A DNA stretch of 64,000 nucleotides from Pseudorhizobium banfieldiae (lineage in GTDB: Bacteria; Pseudomonadota; Alphaproteobacteria; Rhizobiales; Rhizobiaceae), in contig NZ_FO082820.1 of the NCBI RefSeq assembly GCF_000967425.1, forward strand, positions 1 through 64,000, in the 5' to 3' direction. A model generated the notes under the pieces. The model was not told where the DNA came from and did not search any database. It worked only from the letters and a program-made list of their open reading frames with translations. Below are positions 19,039 through 28,317 of the stretch, piece by piece. A program made the position numbers and the translations under genes. Within the stretch, counting starts at the first letter, position 1; each line of letters starts with the position of its first letter.

Positions 19039-21879
19039 ATGGTTCAGGACGCGATCGATCTCTCCGACATCCTCGACGTGGAAGCGCTGCGGGCAGATTG
19101 TCTTGCGGCTCTGCAGGACGAAGGCAAGTCGGCACTGGATCGACGCGCTGCGGTGCTTGCGGTGTTGAGGAGTGCCAGCACCGAGGGCCGAAAGAAGATC
19201 CGCCGGCTGCTGGACGAGGATGGCGGTGGTCTCGCCTGCGCCCAGCGCCTTTCATGGCTGCAGGACCAGGTGATCCAGATCCTGCATGTGGCGGTGGCAG
19301 AGACCCTCCAACCGGAGGCAAGCAGCATCGCGGTCGCGGCTGTTGGTGGATATGGCCGTGACACTCTGGCGCCCGGTTCGGATATCGACCTGCTCTTCCT
19401 GCTGCCTGCAAAGAATTCCGACGCCATGCGGAAGGCGATCGAGTTCTTGCTCTATGTCCTCTGGGACATGGGCTTCAAGGTCGGCCATGCAACCCGCACC
19501 GTGGAGGAGTGCATCCAGCTTTCCAAGACGGACATGACGATCCGCACGGCGATCCTCGAAAGTCGCTATGTCTGCGGCGCTGCGGCCCTGGTGGCGGAGC
19601 TGGAGAAGCGGTTCGATGCGGAGATTGTCGCCGGAACGGGTGAGGAGTTCGTCGCCGCCAAGCTGGCGGAACGCGATCTGCGCCACCAGAAATCTGGCGA
19701 TACCCGCTATCTCGTGGAGCCGAACGTCAAGGAAGGCAAGGGTGGTCTGAGAGACCTCCATACGCTCTTCTGGATCGCCAAGTACTACTACCGCATCCGC
19801 AACGCGCAGGAACTGATCAAGTTGGGCGTCCTCTCTCGCCATGAATGGAAGGTCTTCCAGAAGTCGGAAGATTTCCTTTGGGCTGTTCGCTGCCACATGC
19901 ACTTTTTGACAGGCAAGGCGGAGGAGCGGCTTTCCTTCGACATCCAGCGCGAGATCGCCGAAAGCCTCGGCTATCATTCGCGGCCAGGCCTATCTGCCGT
20001 CGAGCGCTTCATGAAGCACTACTTCCTGGTGGCAAAGGACGTCGGCGACCTGACCCGGATCTTCTGCGCGGCGCTTGAGGACGAGCAGGCAAAGGAAGCA
20101 CCTGGTCTGAAGCGGGTCATCTCGCGCTTCACCAAGCGTGTGCACAAGATTCCCGGGACCGTGGAATTCGTCCAGGATCGCGGCAGGATCACCTTAGCGG
20201 ATCCCGATGTCTTCAAGCGCGATCCCGTCAACATTATCCGCTTTTTTCACGTTGCCGACATCCATGGGCTTGAGTTTCATCCGGATGCATTGAAACGCGT
20301 TACCCGTTCGCTCTCCCTCATCGGCAACGAGGTGAGGGAGGATGAGGAGGCAAATCGCCTCTTCCTTTCGATGCTGACATCTCGCCGGCAACCTGCGCTG
20401 ATGCTGCGCCGCATGAACGAGGCCGGCGTACTGGGGCGGTTCATCCCCGATTTTGGTCGGATCGTCTCGATGATGCAGTTCAACATGTATCACCACTATA
20501 CGGTGGACGAGCATCTGATCCGTTCTGTCGATGCTCTGTCGGAGGTCGACAATGGCGGGGCGGCGGACATTCACCCGCTCGCCAACAAGCTGATGCCCTC
20601 GGTCGAGGAGCGGGAGGCTCTCTACGTCGCTGTCCTGCTTCACGACATTGCCAAGGGGCGGCAGGAGGATCATTCCGTTGCAGGCGCGCGCATCGCCCGC
20701 AAGCTCTGCCCCCGCTTCGGCCTCAACACCAAGCAGACGGAACTGGTCGCCTGGCTGATCGAGGAGCATCTGCTGATGTCGATGACAGCCCAGACCCGCG
20801 ACCTCCACGACCGCAAGACGATCACGGACTTCGCCGAGAAGGTTCAGTCCATGGACCGGTTGAAGCTTCTGCTGATCCTGACGATCTGCGACATCCGTGC
20901 AGTTGGCCCTGGTGTCTGGAACGGCTGGAAGGGGCAATTGCTGCGCACGCTCTACTACGAGACCGAGCTTCTCCTCTCCGGCGGCTTCTCGGAACTTTCG
21001 CGCAAGGAGCGCGCCCAGCAGGCCGAGCAGGAGCTCTACGACGCACTCGCCGACTGGAACCAGAAGGACCGGCGGGTCTATTCGCGGCTGCATTATCCGC
21101 CCTACCTTCTGTCGGTGCCACTGGAGGACCAGGTTCGCCATACCCGCTTCATACGGGAGGCTGACCAGAAGCGGCAGGCACTGGCCACCACGGTGAGGAC
21201 CCATTCCTTCCACGCCATCACCGAGATCACCGTCCTCGCACCGGACCATCCCCGGCTGCTTTCCGTCATCGCAGGGGCCTGCTCCGCCGCCGGAGCCAAT
21301 ATCGCCGACGCGCAGATCTTCACGACTTCCGATGGCCGCGCGCTCGACACGATCCTCATCAATCGTGAGTTTCCGGTCGATGAAGACGAGCTTCGCCGGG
21401 CGGCCACGATCGGGCGGATGATCGAGGACGTGCTTTCGGGGAAGAAGCGTTTGCCGGAGGTGATCGCTACGCGCGCGAAGGCAAAGCGACGCAACAAGAT
21501 GTTCGACATCCCGCCGTCGGTGATCCTTTCCAACGGCCTGTCGAACAAGTTCACCGTCGTCGAGGTCGAGTGCCTCGACCGTCCGGGACTTCTGGCGGAA
21601 ATCACCGCTGTTCTCGCGGACCTGTCGCTCGACATCCACTCGGCGCGCATCACGACCTTTGGCGAGAAGGTGATTGATACCTTCTACGTGACCGATCTGC
21701 TTGGTACGAAAATCACCAACGAGAACCGGCAGGGCAATATTTCGGCACGCTTGAAGGCAGTGATGGCCGAGCAGGAGGACGAACTGCGGAGCGGCATGCC
21801 CTCCGGGATCATCGCGCCGGCTCCCATGCCCGCCCGGCGGGTCCAAGCCGCCCCGCGTCGTCCAAAGGCCGACGCATGA
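19039..21879 (+). CDS. glnD: PII uridylyltransferase / uridylyl-removing enzyme GlnD
   Basis: GlnD senses glutamine and adds or removes UMP from PII proteins, setting the nitrogen status signal. The 946-residue protein contains in order the nucleotidyltransferase motif [19 protein letters not shown] (around residue 110), the HD domain for UMP removal (His535-Asp536 in LLHDIAKG) and two C-terminal ACT domains that bind glutamine (starting near residues 728 and 837). The frame opens at a TTG at 18979, but ATG 19039 ([12 protein letters not shown]) fits the family. The stop overlaps the murJ start by 4 bp. Confidence 0.95.
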   Translation: MVQDAIDLSDILDVEALRADCLAALQDEGKSALDRRAAVLAVLRSASTEGRKKIRRLLDEDGGGLACAQRLSWLQDQVIQILHVAVAETLQPEASSIAVAAVGGYGRDTLAPGSDIDLLFLLPAKNSDAMRKAIEFLLYVLWDMGFKVGHATRTVEECIQLSKTDMTIRTAILESRYVCGAAALVAELEKRFDAEIVAGTGEEFVAAKLAERDLRHQKSGDTRYLVEPNVKEGKGGLRDLHTLFWIAKYYYRIRNAQELIKLGVLSRHEWKVFQKSEDFLWAVRCHMHFLTGKAEERLSFDIQREIAESLGYHSRPGLSAVERFMKHYFLVAKDVGDLTRIFCAALEDEQAKEAPGLKRVISRFTKRVHKIPGTVEFVQDRGRITLADPDVFKRDPVNIIRFFHVADIHGLEFHPDALKRVTRSLSLIGNEVREDEEANRLFLSMLTSRRQPALMLRRMNEAGVLGRFIPDFGRIVSMMQFNMYHHYTVDEHLIRSVDALSEVDNGGAADIHPLANKLMPSVEEREALYVAVLLHDIAKGRQEDHSVAGARIARKLCPRFGLNTKQTELVAWLIEEHLLMSMTAQTRDLHDRKTITDFAEKVQSMDRLKLLLILTICDIRAVGPGVWNGWKGQLLRTLYYETELLLSGGFSELSRKERAQQAEQELYDALADWNQKDRRVYSRLHYPPYLLSVPLEDQVRHTRFIREADQKRQALATTVRTHSFHAITEITVLAPDHPRLLSVIAGACSAAGANIADAQIFTTSDGRALDTILINREFPVDEDELRRAATIGRMIEDVLSGKKRLPEVIATRAKAKRRNKMFDIPPSVILSNGLSNKFTVVEVECLDRPGLLAEITAVLADLSLDIHSARITTFGEKVIDTFYVTDLLGTKITNENRQGNISARLKAVMAEQEDELRSGMPSGIIAPAPMPARRVQAAPRRPKADA

Positions 21880-23447
21880 GCCTCGTCCGCAAGTTCGCAA
21901 CGGTCGGTGGTGCAACTCTCGGCAGCCGCATCTTCGGCTTTGCCCGGGAAACAATGATGGCGGCCGCGCTCGGCACCGGCCCGATGGCGGACGTCTTCTA
22001 CGCGGCATTTCGTTTTCCCAACCTCTTCCGGCGGTTGTTTGCCGAGGGAGCGTTCAACGCCGCCTTCGTCCCGCTCTTTTCCAAAGAGATCGAGACGCAC
22101 GGGGTGGAGGGCGCCAAGCGGTTCTCGGAGGAGGTGTTCGGCGTCCTGTTCTCGGCCCTGCTGCTGATCACCATCGCCATGGAACTGGCCATGCCCTGGC
22201 TGGTGGATTGGATCATCGCTCCGGGCTTTGCCGGTGACGCGGAGAAATCGGCGCTCACGGTCCGGCTGGCAGCCGTGATGTTCCCCTATCTCATGTGCAT
22301 GTCGCTGACGGCGATGATGAGCGGTATGCTGAATTCGCTTCATCATTTCTTTGCCGCCGCGATCGCGCCGGTTTTCCTCAACGTGGTGATGATCGCGGCG
22401 CTCGCCTATGCGTGGTGGAGCGGTGCCGATCCTCTGGCGACTGCCTGGTATCTCTCTTGGAGTGTCCTCGTCGCGGGTGTGCTCCAGCTTTCCGTGGTCT
22501 ACTTCGGTGTTCGTCACGCGGGCATCAGCATCGGATTTCGTCGCCCGCGCATGACGCCCAACGTCAAGCGACTTCTGGTTCTTGCCGTGCCTGCGGCGAT
22601 TACCGGCGGGATCACGCAGATCAACCAGATCATCGGCCAGGCAATCGCATCCGGCAAGGAAGGGGCGATCGCCGCGCTTCAATACGCCGACCGCATCTAT
22701 CAGTTGCCGCTGGGCGTGGTCGGCGTGGCGGTGGGTGTGGTCCTCCTGCCGGAACTGTCGCGGGCGCTGAAGGCCGGCCACATGAAGGAGGCAGCCGGCA
22801 TTCAGAACCGGTCGCTCGAATTCGTTCTGTTCATGACCCTGCCGGCCGCTGCGGGGCTCTGGGTCCTGTCCGAGCCGATCATCCGTGTGCTCTACGAACG
22901 GGGTGCCTTCTCTGCGGAAAACACGACCGTGGTGGCCTCGATTCTGGCCATTTACGGCATAGGGCTTCCGGGTTTTGTGATGATCAAGGCGCTCCAGCCG
23001 GGATTTTATGCGCGCGAGGATACCCGCACGCCCATGCGGTTCACGATCATCTCGGTGATCGTCAATTCAGGGCTTGCAATCACGCTTTTCCCGATCCTGG
23101 CGGAGCGTGGCATTGCCACCGCCGAGGCTGCGGCAGGCTGGATCAACACGATCCTGCTGTTCTCCACCCTGCTCTGGAGAGGGGATCTCGTTTGGGAATG
23201 GGCGCTCCTGCGTCGAACGCTGCTACTCATCGTTTCCGCGGGCGTGATGGCTGCCACCCTGACCTATGCTTTGCCATATGCGGCGCCCTGGCTCTTGCCG
23301 CAGGTGCCGCTTCTGCAGCAGATCGCAGCACTTGCCGCACTGATCGCGCTAGCAGTCACGGTCTATTTCCCGGTCGCCTTCCTCATCGGCGGTGCCGAAA
23401 TCGGCATGATCCGCAGGAACCTCAGGCGATCCCGCCCGAAGGGATAG
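21876..23447 (+). CDS. murJ: Lipid II flippase MurJ
   Basis: MurJ flips the undecaprenyl-linked peptidoglycan precursor across the inner membrane. The 523-residue protein is almost entirely membrane-embedded, with about 14 hydrophobic segments and the MVF-family features [29 protein letters not shown] and [11 protein letters not shown]. Conserved arginines in the first helices (Arg18, Arg24 of SRIFGFAR) are intact. Coupled to glnD by an ATGA overlap; ends 3 bp from the convergent peptidase gene. Confidence 0.95.
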   Translation: MSLVRKFATVGGATLGSRIFGFARETMMAAALGTGPMADVFYAAFRFPNLFRRLFAEGAFNAAFVPLFSKEIETHGVEGAKRFSEEVFGVLFSALLLITIAMELAMPWLVDWIIAPGFAGDAEKSALTVRLAAVMFPYLMCMSLTAMMSGMLNSLHHFFAAAIAPVFLNVVMIAALAYAWWSGADPLATAWYLSWSVLVAGVLQLSVVYFGVRHAGISIGFRRPRMTPNVKRLLVLAVPAAITGGITQINQIIGQAIASGKEGAIAALQYADRIYQLPLGVVGVAVGVVLLPELSRALKAGHMKEAAGIQNRSLEFVLFMTLPAAAGLWVLSEPIIRVLYERGAFSAENTTVVASILAIYGIGLPGFVMIKALQPGFYAREDTRTPMRFTIISVIVNSGLAITLFPILAERGIATAEAAAGWINTILLFSTLLWRGDLVWEWALLRRTLLLIVSAGVMAATLTYALPYAAPWLLPQVPLLQQIAALAALIALAVTVYFPVAFLIGGAEIGMIRRNLRRSRPKG

Positions 23448-23450
23448 CGA

Positions 23451-23885
23451 TCACCTCCGACGTCCGCAGTGAGCCCAACGGCGCTTTGGCCCGATATCCA
23501 CGTGCACGAGGCCGTTGCAGTATCGGCCGATGCCGCCGATGCCTGGAGCGCTGGCAGCGACTGCCAGGATCTTCTTCTCGGATACACCGGGGACGCGGAT
23601 ATCGGCGGCGTAGCAGTTGCTATGCTGCGACCGACCGGAGCGTGGGCGGTGGCCGGAGGTCACGACGGGCCTCTTGCCGGTATGGACGGCGATATGGGCC
23701 AGGATGGCCTTCAGCTTCGAAGGGAAGCAACTGGTCCTGACGCTGATCCGCTGGACCGTATAGGCAGCTGTATAATCGTGCTTGAATATATTGCCGCGGC
23801 GCTTCTGTGAGTTGTCGGCTTCAGCAACACTGCTCAGGCCGATCGAGAGTAGAGAGGCAAGCGCGACACGAAGAACAATGCGCAT
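23451..23885 (-). CDS. Exported M15-type (DUF882/YcbK-like) peptidase domain protein
   Basis: A 144-residue protein with a signal peptide (MRIVLRVALASLLSIGLSSVAEA) and one small zinc-peptidase fold of the VanY/M15 kind. CFPSKLKAILAHIAVHTGKRPVVTSGHRP forms the first half. The putative zinc ligands are the His and Asp of SQHSNCYAADIRV and the His of LVHVDIG. Two cysteine pairs suggest disulfides in the periplasm. Relatives cut peptidoglycan peptide stems or simply bind them; the exact role is open. It sits tail to tail with murJ, which may be coincidence. Confidence 0.75.
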   Translation of the reverse strand: MRIVLRVALASLLSIGLSSVAEADNSQKRRGNIFKHDYTAAYTVQRISVRTSCFPSKLKAILAHIAVHTGKRPVVTSGHRPRSGRSQHSNCYAADIRVPGVSEKKILAVAASAPGIGGIGRYCNGLVHVDIGPKRRWAHCGRRR

Positions 23886-24297
23886 GGTATCCCCCTATGG
23901 CTGGCTCAAAATCATCTTGAGCCTTCTTAGGTCGTCGAAAAATGGTTCCAGAAAGTGTCTCAAATATGGAGGAATATTTTGCTGGTGCTGCGGGTGATCG
24001 CCACTCGGTCCGTCGCTTGGGCGCCACCCCGCTTCGGCAGCGGAAGAAATTTTCGAAAGGCAAAAGGAATCAGTGCCCAAGGCGACACATCGGAAGCTAT
24101 GCAAAATTGGCGCAAGCAAGACAGAATATGCCAAAAAATGCGGCGACATTCGGCGAGATCGCTGGTTTTTGAGCGACTCATGAGGAGGCGGAGAGGCGAG
24201 TATGTGGCAAAAATGAGGCAGGAACTTGTCCTGCTGGCTCTTCGCGATCTACTTGATCGGTGGGGCATGGGAGTGCATAAGCCCGACCGTTAGCAAC
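23886..24297. other. Spacer between the M15 peptidase gene and the trpS leader
   Basis: No gene is convincingly supported. It holds a 7-bp hairpin GGCTCAA / TTGAGCC (23903-23923), a strong ribosome site GAGAGG before a four-codon ORF ATG-TGG-CAA-AAA-TGA (24202-24216), a 6-bp hairpin GCAGGA / TCCTGC (24218-24234), and a possible promoter CTTGAT (24252-24257) with CATAAG (24276-24281). A 26-codon frame starts at 24213, overlapping the four-codon ORF as ATGA, and ends at 24293. Whether any of these is translated is unknown. Confidence 0.4.
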
Positions 24298-24336
24298 ATG
24301 GCCCACTGGGCCTGGGGCCCTCCACCAGCCTATTGA
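24298..24336 (+). CDS. Candidate trpS leader peptide (12 codons, two Trp, Pro-Pro-Pro)
   Basis: A short frame reads [12 protein letters not shown] and stops with TGA. The stop overlaps the GAGGA ribosome site of trpS and lies 7 bases before its ATG, the arrangement expected for translational coupling or a stalling leader. Two Trp codons and a ribosome-slowing Pro-Pro-Pro run directly before a tryptophanyl-tRNA synthetase gene are suggestive. The RNA can form two exclusive hairpins: GGCCC (24300-24304) with GGGCC (24308-24312), or that GGGCC with GGCCC (24316-24320). Against it: no clear ribosome site precedes the ATG. In the same frame a TTG at 24226 would give a 37-codon form. Inference only. 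Confidence 0.35.
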   Translation: MAHWAWGPPPAY

Positions 24337-24343
24337 GGACAAG

Positions 24344-25408
24344 ATGAATACCTTCCAGCCGCTCGTGTTTTCCGGCGTGCAGCCGACAGGCAACCTGCAT
24401 CTCGGCAATTACCTCGGGGCCATCCGGAAATTCGTGGCTCTCCAGGAGAACAACGACTGCATTTATTGTGTCGTCGATTTGCACGCGATCACCGCGCAGT
24501 TGGTTCATGATGATCTGCGTAACCAGATTCGCTCTATCGCGGCCGCGTTCATCGCATCCGGTGTCGATCCCGTGAAGCATATTGTCTTTAACCAGTCGGC
24601 AGTGCCGCAGCACGCTGAACTGGCATGGATATTCAACTGTGTCGCCCGTATCGGCTGGATGAACCGCATGACGCAGTTCAAGGACAAGGCCGGCAAGGAC
24701 CGTGAGAATGCCTCCCTTGGCCTCCTTGCCTATCCGAGCCTGATGGCGGCCGACATTCTTGTCTACCGTGCCACGCACGTGCCGGTGGGCGATGACCAGA
24801 AGCAGCATCTCGAACTCGCACGGGATATCGCCCAGAAGTTCAACATCGATTTTCAGGACAATATCCGCGCAGCCGGCACCGGCGTCGACATGGTCGTCGG
24901 CGAGGAGCCTATCCATGGATATTTCCCGCTGGTGGAGCCCCTGATCGAAGGTCCGGCGCCCCGCGTCATGTCGCTGAAGGACGGTACGAAGAAGATGTCT
25001 AAGTCCGATCCGTCGGACCTTTCGCGCATCAACCTCATGGACGACGCCGACGCGATCCTGAAGAAGATCCGCAAGGCGAAGACCGATCCCGACTCGCTGC
25101 CCTCGGAGGTTGACGGCCTCAACGGACGCCCTGAAGCGGACAATCTCGTCGGGATCTATGCGGCATTGGCGGACCGCAAGAAGGAAGACGTGCTGAAGGA
25201 GTTTGGCGGACAGCAGTTCTCGGCGTTCAAGCCGGCCCTTGCCGATCTCGCGGTCCACGTCCTCTCGCCGATCACCGGCGAGATGCGGCGGCTGATGGAC
25301 GACACGACGCACATTGACGCCATCCTTCGCGACGGTGGTGAACGGGCCCGGGCGCGGGCGTCGAAGGTGATGGGCAACGTTTTCGACATCATAGGCTTCC
25401 TGCGCTGA
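24344..25408 (+). CDS. trpS: Tryptophanyl-tRNA synthetase
   Basis: Charges tRNA-Trp with tryptophan. The 354-residue class Ic synthetase has the HIGH-type motif as HLGN (19-22, in [13 protein letters not shown]) and the KMSKS loop exactly as KMSKS at 217-221. The length is typical. The ribosome site GAGGA overlaps the stop codon of a short upstream Trp-containing frame, which hints at coupling. The next gene starts about 100 bp downstream. Confidence 0.96.
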   Translation: MNTFQPLVFSGVQPTGNLHLGNYLGAIRKFVALQENNDCIYCVVDLHAITAQLVHDDLRNQIRSIAAAFIASGVDPVKHIVFNQSAVPQHAELAWIFNCVARIGWMNRMTQFKDKAGKDRENASLGLLAYPSLMAADILVYRATHVPVGDDQKQHLELARDIAQKFNIDFQDNIRAAGTGVDMVVGEEPIHGYFPLVEPLIEGPAPRVMSLKDGTKKMSKSDPSDLSRINLMDDADAILKKIRKAKTDPDSLPSEVDGLNGRPEADNLVGIYAALADRKKEDVLKEFGGQQFSAFKPALADLAVHVLSPITGEMRRLMDDTTHIDAILRDGGERARARASKVMGNVFDIIGFLR

Positions 25409-25469
25409 GCGTGCGGCTTCGTCGCAATCGCCCCGGTTTTAATTTCGTCGCGTTCGTATAAATTTCGCG

Positions 25470-25490
25470 GCTCGACCGTCCGCGTCGAGC
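25470..25490 (+). terminator. Hairpin between trpS and the usp gene
   Basis: A perfect 7-bp stem GCTCGAC / GTCGAGC with a 7-base loop. TTCGGG follows instead of a T-run, so it is a weak terminator at best. It could also be an element in the leader of the usp gene. Confidence 0.35.
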
Positions 25491-25511
25491 TTCGGGAGGA
25501 AGGGGGCTGCC

Positions 25512-26003
25512 ATGGTTTCAAAACGCCTGTCTCGACTTGAGGGACACCGCCGCAAGTTCATGGCTATCATCGACGGCACGCCGGAATGCGAAAGGGCGGT
25601 GCACTATGCCGGTCGCCGTGCCAAGAATTCCAATGGCGGGCTCGTCCTGCTGTTCGTCATTCCGGAAGGAGACTTTCAGCAGTGGCTGGGCGTCGAGGCG
25701 ATCATGCGCGCCGAAGCCCGCGAGGAGGCGGAGGCCATCATGGCCAAGGCTGCCCAGAAGGTGCGCGAATCGATCGGCATCGACCCGGAAGTGGTGATCC
25801 GTGAAGGCAATGCCACGGATGAGATCAATGACCTGGTCGAAGAGGACCGGGATATCGCCATCCTTGTTCTTGCGGCAGCCTCGGCCAAGGAAGGTCCCGG
25901 ACCGCTCGTGTCCGCCATTGCGGGCAGAGGCGCCGTGTTTCCCATTCCCGTCACCGTTCTGCCCGACAGTCTGTCGGACGAGGAGATCGACGCACTGTGC
26001 TGA
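25512..26003 (+). CDS. Universal stress protein (UspA family)
   Basis: A single-domain 163-residue Usp: MAIIDGTPECERAVHYAGRRAKNSNGGLVLLFVIPEG is the first beta-alpha-beta unit, then IREGNATDEINDLVEEDRDIAILVLAAAS. The ATP-binding G-x2-G-x9-G-S/T motif is not clear; near the C-terminus the sequence reads SAIAGRGAVFPIPVTVLP. It may therefore belong to the non-nucleotide-binding branch. The gene carries a GGGAGGAAGG ribosome site and stands alone between trpS and nfuA. The role of such proteins in rhizobia is poorly defined. Confidence 0.8.
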   Translation: MVSKRLSRLEGHRRKFMAIIDGTPECERAVHYAGRRAKNSNGGLVLLFVIPEGDFQQWLGVEAIMRAEAREEAEAIMAKAAQKVRESIGIDPEVVIREGNATDEINDLVEEDRDIAILVLAAASAKEGPGPLVSAIAGRGAVFPIPVTVLPDSLSDEEIDALC

Positions 26004-26033
26004 GGCGCTTGACGGCAGGGATCGAAAAGCGCA

Positions 26034-26063
26034 CTTGAACCGAAAGGTGATCGGGATTATCTT
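26034..26063 (+). promoter_or_regulatory. Candidate nfuA promoter
   Basis: TTGAAC (26035-26040), 17 bases, then TATCTT (26058-26063). In rhizobial register this is CTTGAA-N17-TTATCT, five and four of six matches to CTTGAC-N17-CTATAT. The Irr-type box begins 2 bases downstream of the -10 element, over the expected transcription start. Confidence 0.4.
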
Positions 26064-26064
26064 C

Positions 26065-26081
26065 TTTGGAAGAATTCTAAA
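26065..26081 (+). promoter_or_regulatory. Irr-type iron control element (ICE box) before nfuA
   Basis: TTTGGAA-GAA-TTCTAAA is a 7-3-7 inverted repeat with a single mismatch, close to the published rhizobial Irr box TTTAGAA-N3-TTCTAAA. Irr accumulates under iron limitation and represses iron-using genes. Its position over the likely start of transcription, 32 bp before the nfuA ATG, fits repression. The match to the motif is seen; binding is inferred. Confidence 0.65.
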
Positions 26082-26112
26082 CTAAGTGCCGTGCGCACTT
26101 CGGAGAAGCAAG

Positions 26113-26679
26113 ATGTTCATTCAGACCGAGGCAACGCCGAACCCGGCAACCCTGAAGTTCCTGCCCGGCAAGGTGGTCATGGAAAAGGGCACAGCGGACT
26201 TCCGCAATGCTGGCGAGGCGGAAGCATCGCCCCTCGCGTCGCGCCTTTTCGCAGTTCCTGGAGTGACCGGTGTCTATTTCGGCTACGACTTCATCACCGT
26301 GACGAAGGAGAGTGGCGAGTGGCAGCACTTGAAGCCCGCCATCCTCGGCTCGATCATGGAGCACTTCATGTCCGGTCAGCCGGTCATGGGCGGTGGCACA
26401 AGCACGGCCGAAGCCTTCGACGAAGAGGGCGAGTTCTACGACGAGGGCGACGAGACGATTGTCGCAACGATCAAGGAATTGCTGGAAACTCGCGTCCGGC
26501 CTGCTGTTGCCCAGGACGGTGGCGACATCACCTTCAAGGGCTTCAAGGACGGTACCGTATACCTGAACATGAAGGGAGCCTGCTCCGGCTGCCCGTCGTC
26601 CACCGCAACCCTGAAGCATGGTGTGCATAACCTGCTTCGCCACTTCGTCCCGGAAGTGCAGTCGGTGGAAGCCCTCTAA
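26113..26679 (+). CDS. nfuA: Fe-S cluster carrier, NfuA/NifU C-terminal type
   Basis: The 188-residue protein has an N-terminal Nfu_N domain (MFIQTEATPNPATLKFLPGK, YFGYDFITVTK) and a C-terminal NifU-like domain with the cluster-binding CxxC in GACSGCPSSTATLKHG. Such proteins carry 4Fe-4S clusters to recipient enzymes. ATG 26113 follows GGAGAA at 7 bases; a GTG at 26086 in frame is less likely. An Irr-type box lies just upstream, so the gene is probably repressed when iron is scarce. It heads the tsaB-rimI-fur series. Confidence 0.93.
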   Translation: MFIQTEATPNPATLKFLPGKVVMEKGTADFRNAGEAEASPLASRLFAVPGVTGVYFGYDFITVTKESGEWQHLKPAILGSIMEHFMSGQPVMGGGTSTAEAFDEEGEFYDEGDETIVATIKELLETRVRPAVAQDGGDITFKGFKDGTVYLNMKGACSGCPSSTATLKHGVHNLLRHFVPEVQSVEAL

Positions 26680-26694
26680 GGGCGCCGGCTATCG

Positions 26695-27354
26695 ATGCTC
26701 CTCTTGGCCATTGATACCGCCGGGGCCGATTGTTCCGCGGCGGTCTATGACACATCCTCCTGCAAGATCCTGGGTTCCGTCGTCGACAACATCGGCAAGG
26801 GGCATGCGGAACGGCTGATGGCCGCGATTGATGAGGCGCTAGCCCAGGCCGGTCGGCCCCTTTCCGATGTTGGAGGAATCGCGGTTGTCGTTGGACCCGG
26901 CTCCTTCACGGGAATTCGGGTCGGGGTCGCGGCGGCGCGCGGGCTCGCGCTTTCCCTAGGTGTGCAGGCAGTCGGGGTAACGACCCTTGAGGTGCTTGCG
27001 CACGCCTTCCTGGATGGAGGACATCCCGGCCCCGTGGTCGCTGCGATGGATGCCAAGCGCGGCGAACTTTATGTCCAGGCTTTCGCTGCCGATGGGAACT
27101 CGCTGGGGGAGCCGCAGGCGCTTCCGCCGCAGGCCGCAAGAGATCTGGCAGCTTCGCTTTCCGCCGATCTGACAGGATCGGGACGTGATCTTGCCATGGG
27201 TGGGGAAGCATCCGCTGGTGCCGATCGCTTCGATATCTCGATCATCGCGCGACTGGGGGCGGCAAAGCCCTTGGACGCGGCGCGTCCGAAGCCGCTTTAC
27301 CTGCGTGGGCCGGATGCCAAGCCGCAGAGCGGCTACGCGCTTGCCAGGGCCTGA
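26695..27354 (+). CDS. tsaB: tRNA threonylcarbamoyladenosine synthesis protein TsaB
   Basis: TsaB is the non-catalytic partner of TsaD in the complex that makes t6A37 on ANN-decoding tRNAs. The 219-residue protein has the actin-like N-terminus MLLLAIDTAGADCSAAVYD, GKGHAERLMAAID and the strongly conserved VVGPGSFTGIRVGVAAARGLAL. The C-terminal half is variable as usual. It lies 15 bp after nfuA and 5 bp before rimI, a common grouping. Confidence 0.94.
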   Translation: MLLLAIDTAGADCSAAVYDTSSCKILGSVVDNIGKGHAERLMAAIDEALAQAGRPLSDVGGIAVVVGPGSFTGIRVGVAAARGLALSLGVQAVGVTTLEVLAHAFLDGGHPGPVVAAMDAKRGELYVQAFAADGNSLGEPQALPPQAARDLAASLSADLTGSGRDLAMGGEASAGADRFDISIIARLGAAKPLDAARPKPLYLRGPDAKPQSGYALARA

Positions 27355-27359
27355 TTGCG

Positions 27360-27854
27360 ATGCTGGAAGAATATCTCCAGTGGAAGCCCTTTTTCGAGAT
27401 TGTTCCGCTCGAGAACCAGGACTGCCGTGAGATATCTGAGCTCCACGGTCAGCGGTTTCCACGTCAGTGGAATGATGGCGAATTTCTCGGCCTGTTGCTG
27501 CAGCCAAACGTCTTCGGCTTCATCGCCCGCCAGACCAATGCGTTCTTCTCCCGTCCGGCGGCGGGCTTCGTGTTGGCGCGAGAGACTGCCGGCGAAGCGG
27601 AGATATTGACGATAGCGGTCGCCGAGCGGTTTGCGGGGGCGGGCCTGGGTTGGCGCCTCATGCAGGCGGCCCTGCGCGAGGCCGAGCAGCGAGGCGCGGA
27701 AGAAATCTTCCTGGAGGTCGAGGCTGCCAACGAGCCGGCCGTCCGGCTGTATCGGAAGCTCGACTTCGTGACCGTCGCCGAACGTCCCGCTTACTACGAA
27801 AGCGCCGGTGGGGAGCGGTCGTCGGCGCTTGTCATGAAGCGCGATCTTCGCTAG
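27360..27854 (+). CDS. rimI: Ribosomal protein alanine N-acetyltransferase RimI-like (GNAT)
   Basis: A 164-residue GNAT enzyme related to RimI, which acetylates the N-terminal alanine of ribosomal protein S18. The acetyl-CoA loop reads ERFAGAGLGWRLMQAAL; FLEVEAANEPAVRLYRKLDFV and YYESAGGERSSALVMKRDL are typical of the RimI branch. The pairing with tsaB strengthens the name; the substrate is inferred from family and context. Confidence 0.87.
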   Translation: MLEEYLQWKPFFEIVPLENQDCREISELHGQRFPRQWNDGEFLGLLLQPNVFGFIARQTNAFFSRPAAGFVLARETAGEAEILTIAVAERFAGAGLGWRLMQAALREAEQRGAEEIFLEVEAANEPAVRLYRKLDFVTVAERPAYYESAGGERSSALVMKRDLR

Positions 27855-27888
27855 TTCCATCAGGTAGATAACGAGAGGCGGCAACGTC

Positions 27889-28317
27889 ATGACAGATCTT
27901 TCCAAGACACTGGAAGAACTGTGCGCCGACAAGGGCATGCGCATGACGGAGCAGCGCCGGGTCATTGCGCGCATCCTCCAGGAATCCGATGACCATCCCG
28001 ATGTTGAGGAACTCTATCGCCGCTCCTCGACCGTAGATCCTCGTATATCGCTATCAACGGTCTATCGGACTGTGAAGCTGTTCGAGGACGAGGGCATCAT
28101 CGAGAAGCATGATTTCCGGGATGGCCGCGCGCGTTACGAGACGGTGCCCGAGGAGCATCACGATCACATGATCGACGTCGAAACCGGCTCCGTCATCGAA
28201 TTCCATTCGCCTGAAATCGAGGCGCTGCAGGAGCGTATTGCCCGCGAGCATGGCTTCCGCCTCGTCGGGCATCGGCTGGAGCTCTACGGCGTTCCGCTCG
28301 ACAAGGACGACGCTTGA
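27889..28317 (+). CDS. fur: Fur-family metal regulator, Mur-type of rhizobia
   Basis: A 142-residue Fur-family repressor: winged helix MRMTEQRRVIARILQESDDHPDVEELYRR and ISLSTVYRTVKLFEDEGII, then the dimerisation/metal domain with EEHHDHMIDVETG. The CxxC structural zinc sites of many Fur proteins are absent. In Rhizobium and Sinorhizobium the ortholog at this place (Mur) responds to manganese and controls sitABCD/mntH, while iron control is done by RirA and Irr. The Mn role is therefore inferred from lineage. Its stop overlaps the plsC start. Confidence 0.9.
   Translation: MTDLSKTLEELCADKGMRMTEQRRVIARILQESDDHPDVEELYRRSSTVDPRISLSTVYRTVKLFEDEGIIEKHDFRDGRARYETVPEEHHDHMIDVETGSVIEFHSPEIEALQERIAREHGFRLVGHRLELYGVPLDKDDA

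Noticed and set aside
23955..24293. 112-codon plus-strand frame between the M15 peptidase gene and trpS
   Set aside because: Composition is Arg/Ser-rich without hydrophobic pattern or family similarity, and no ribosome site precedes it. Only its very end overlaps the possible leader region.
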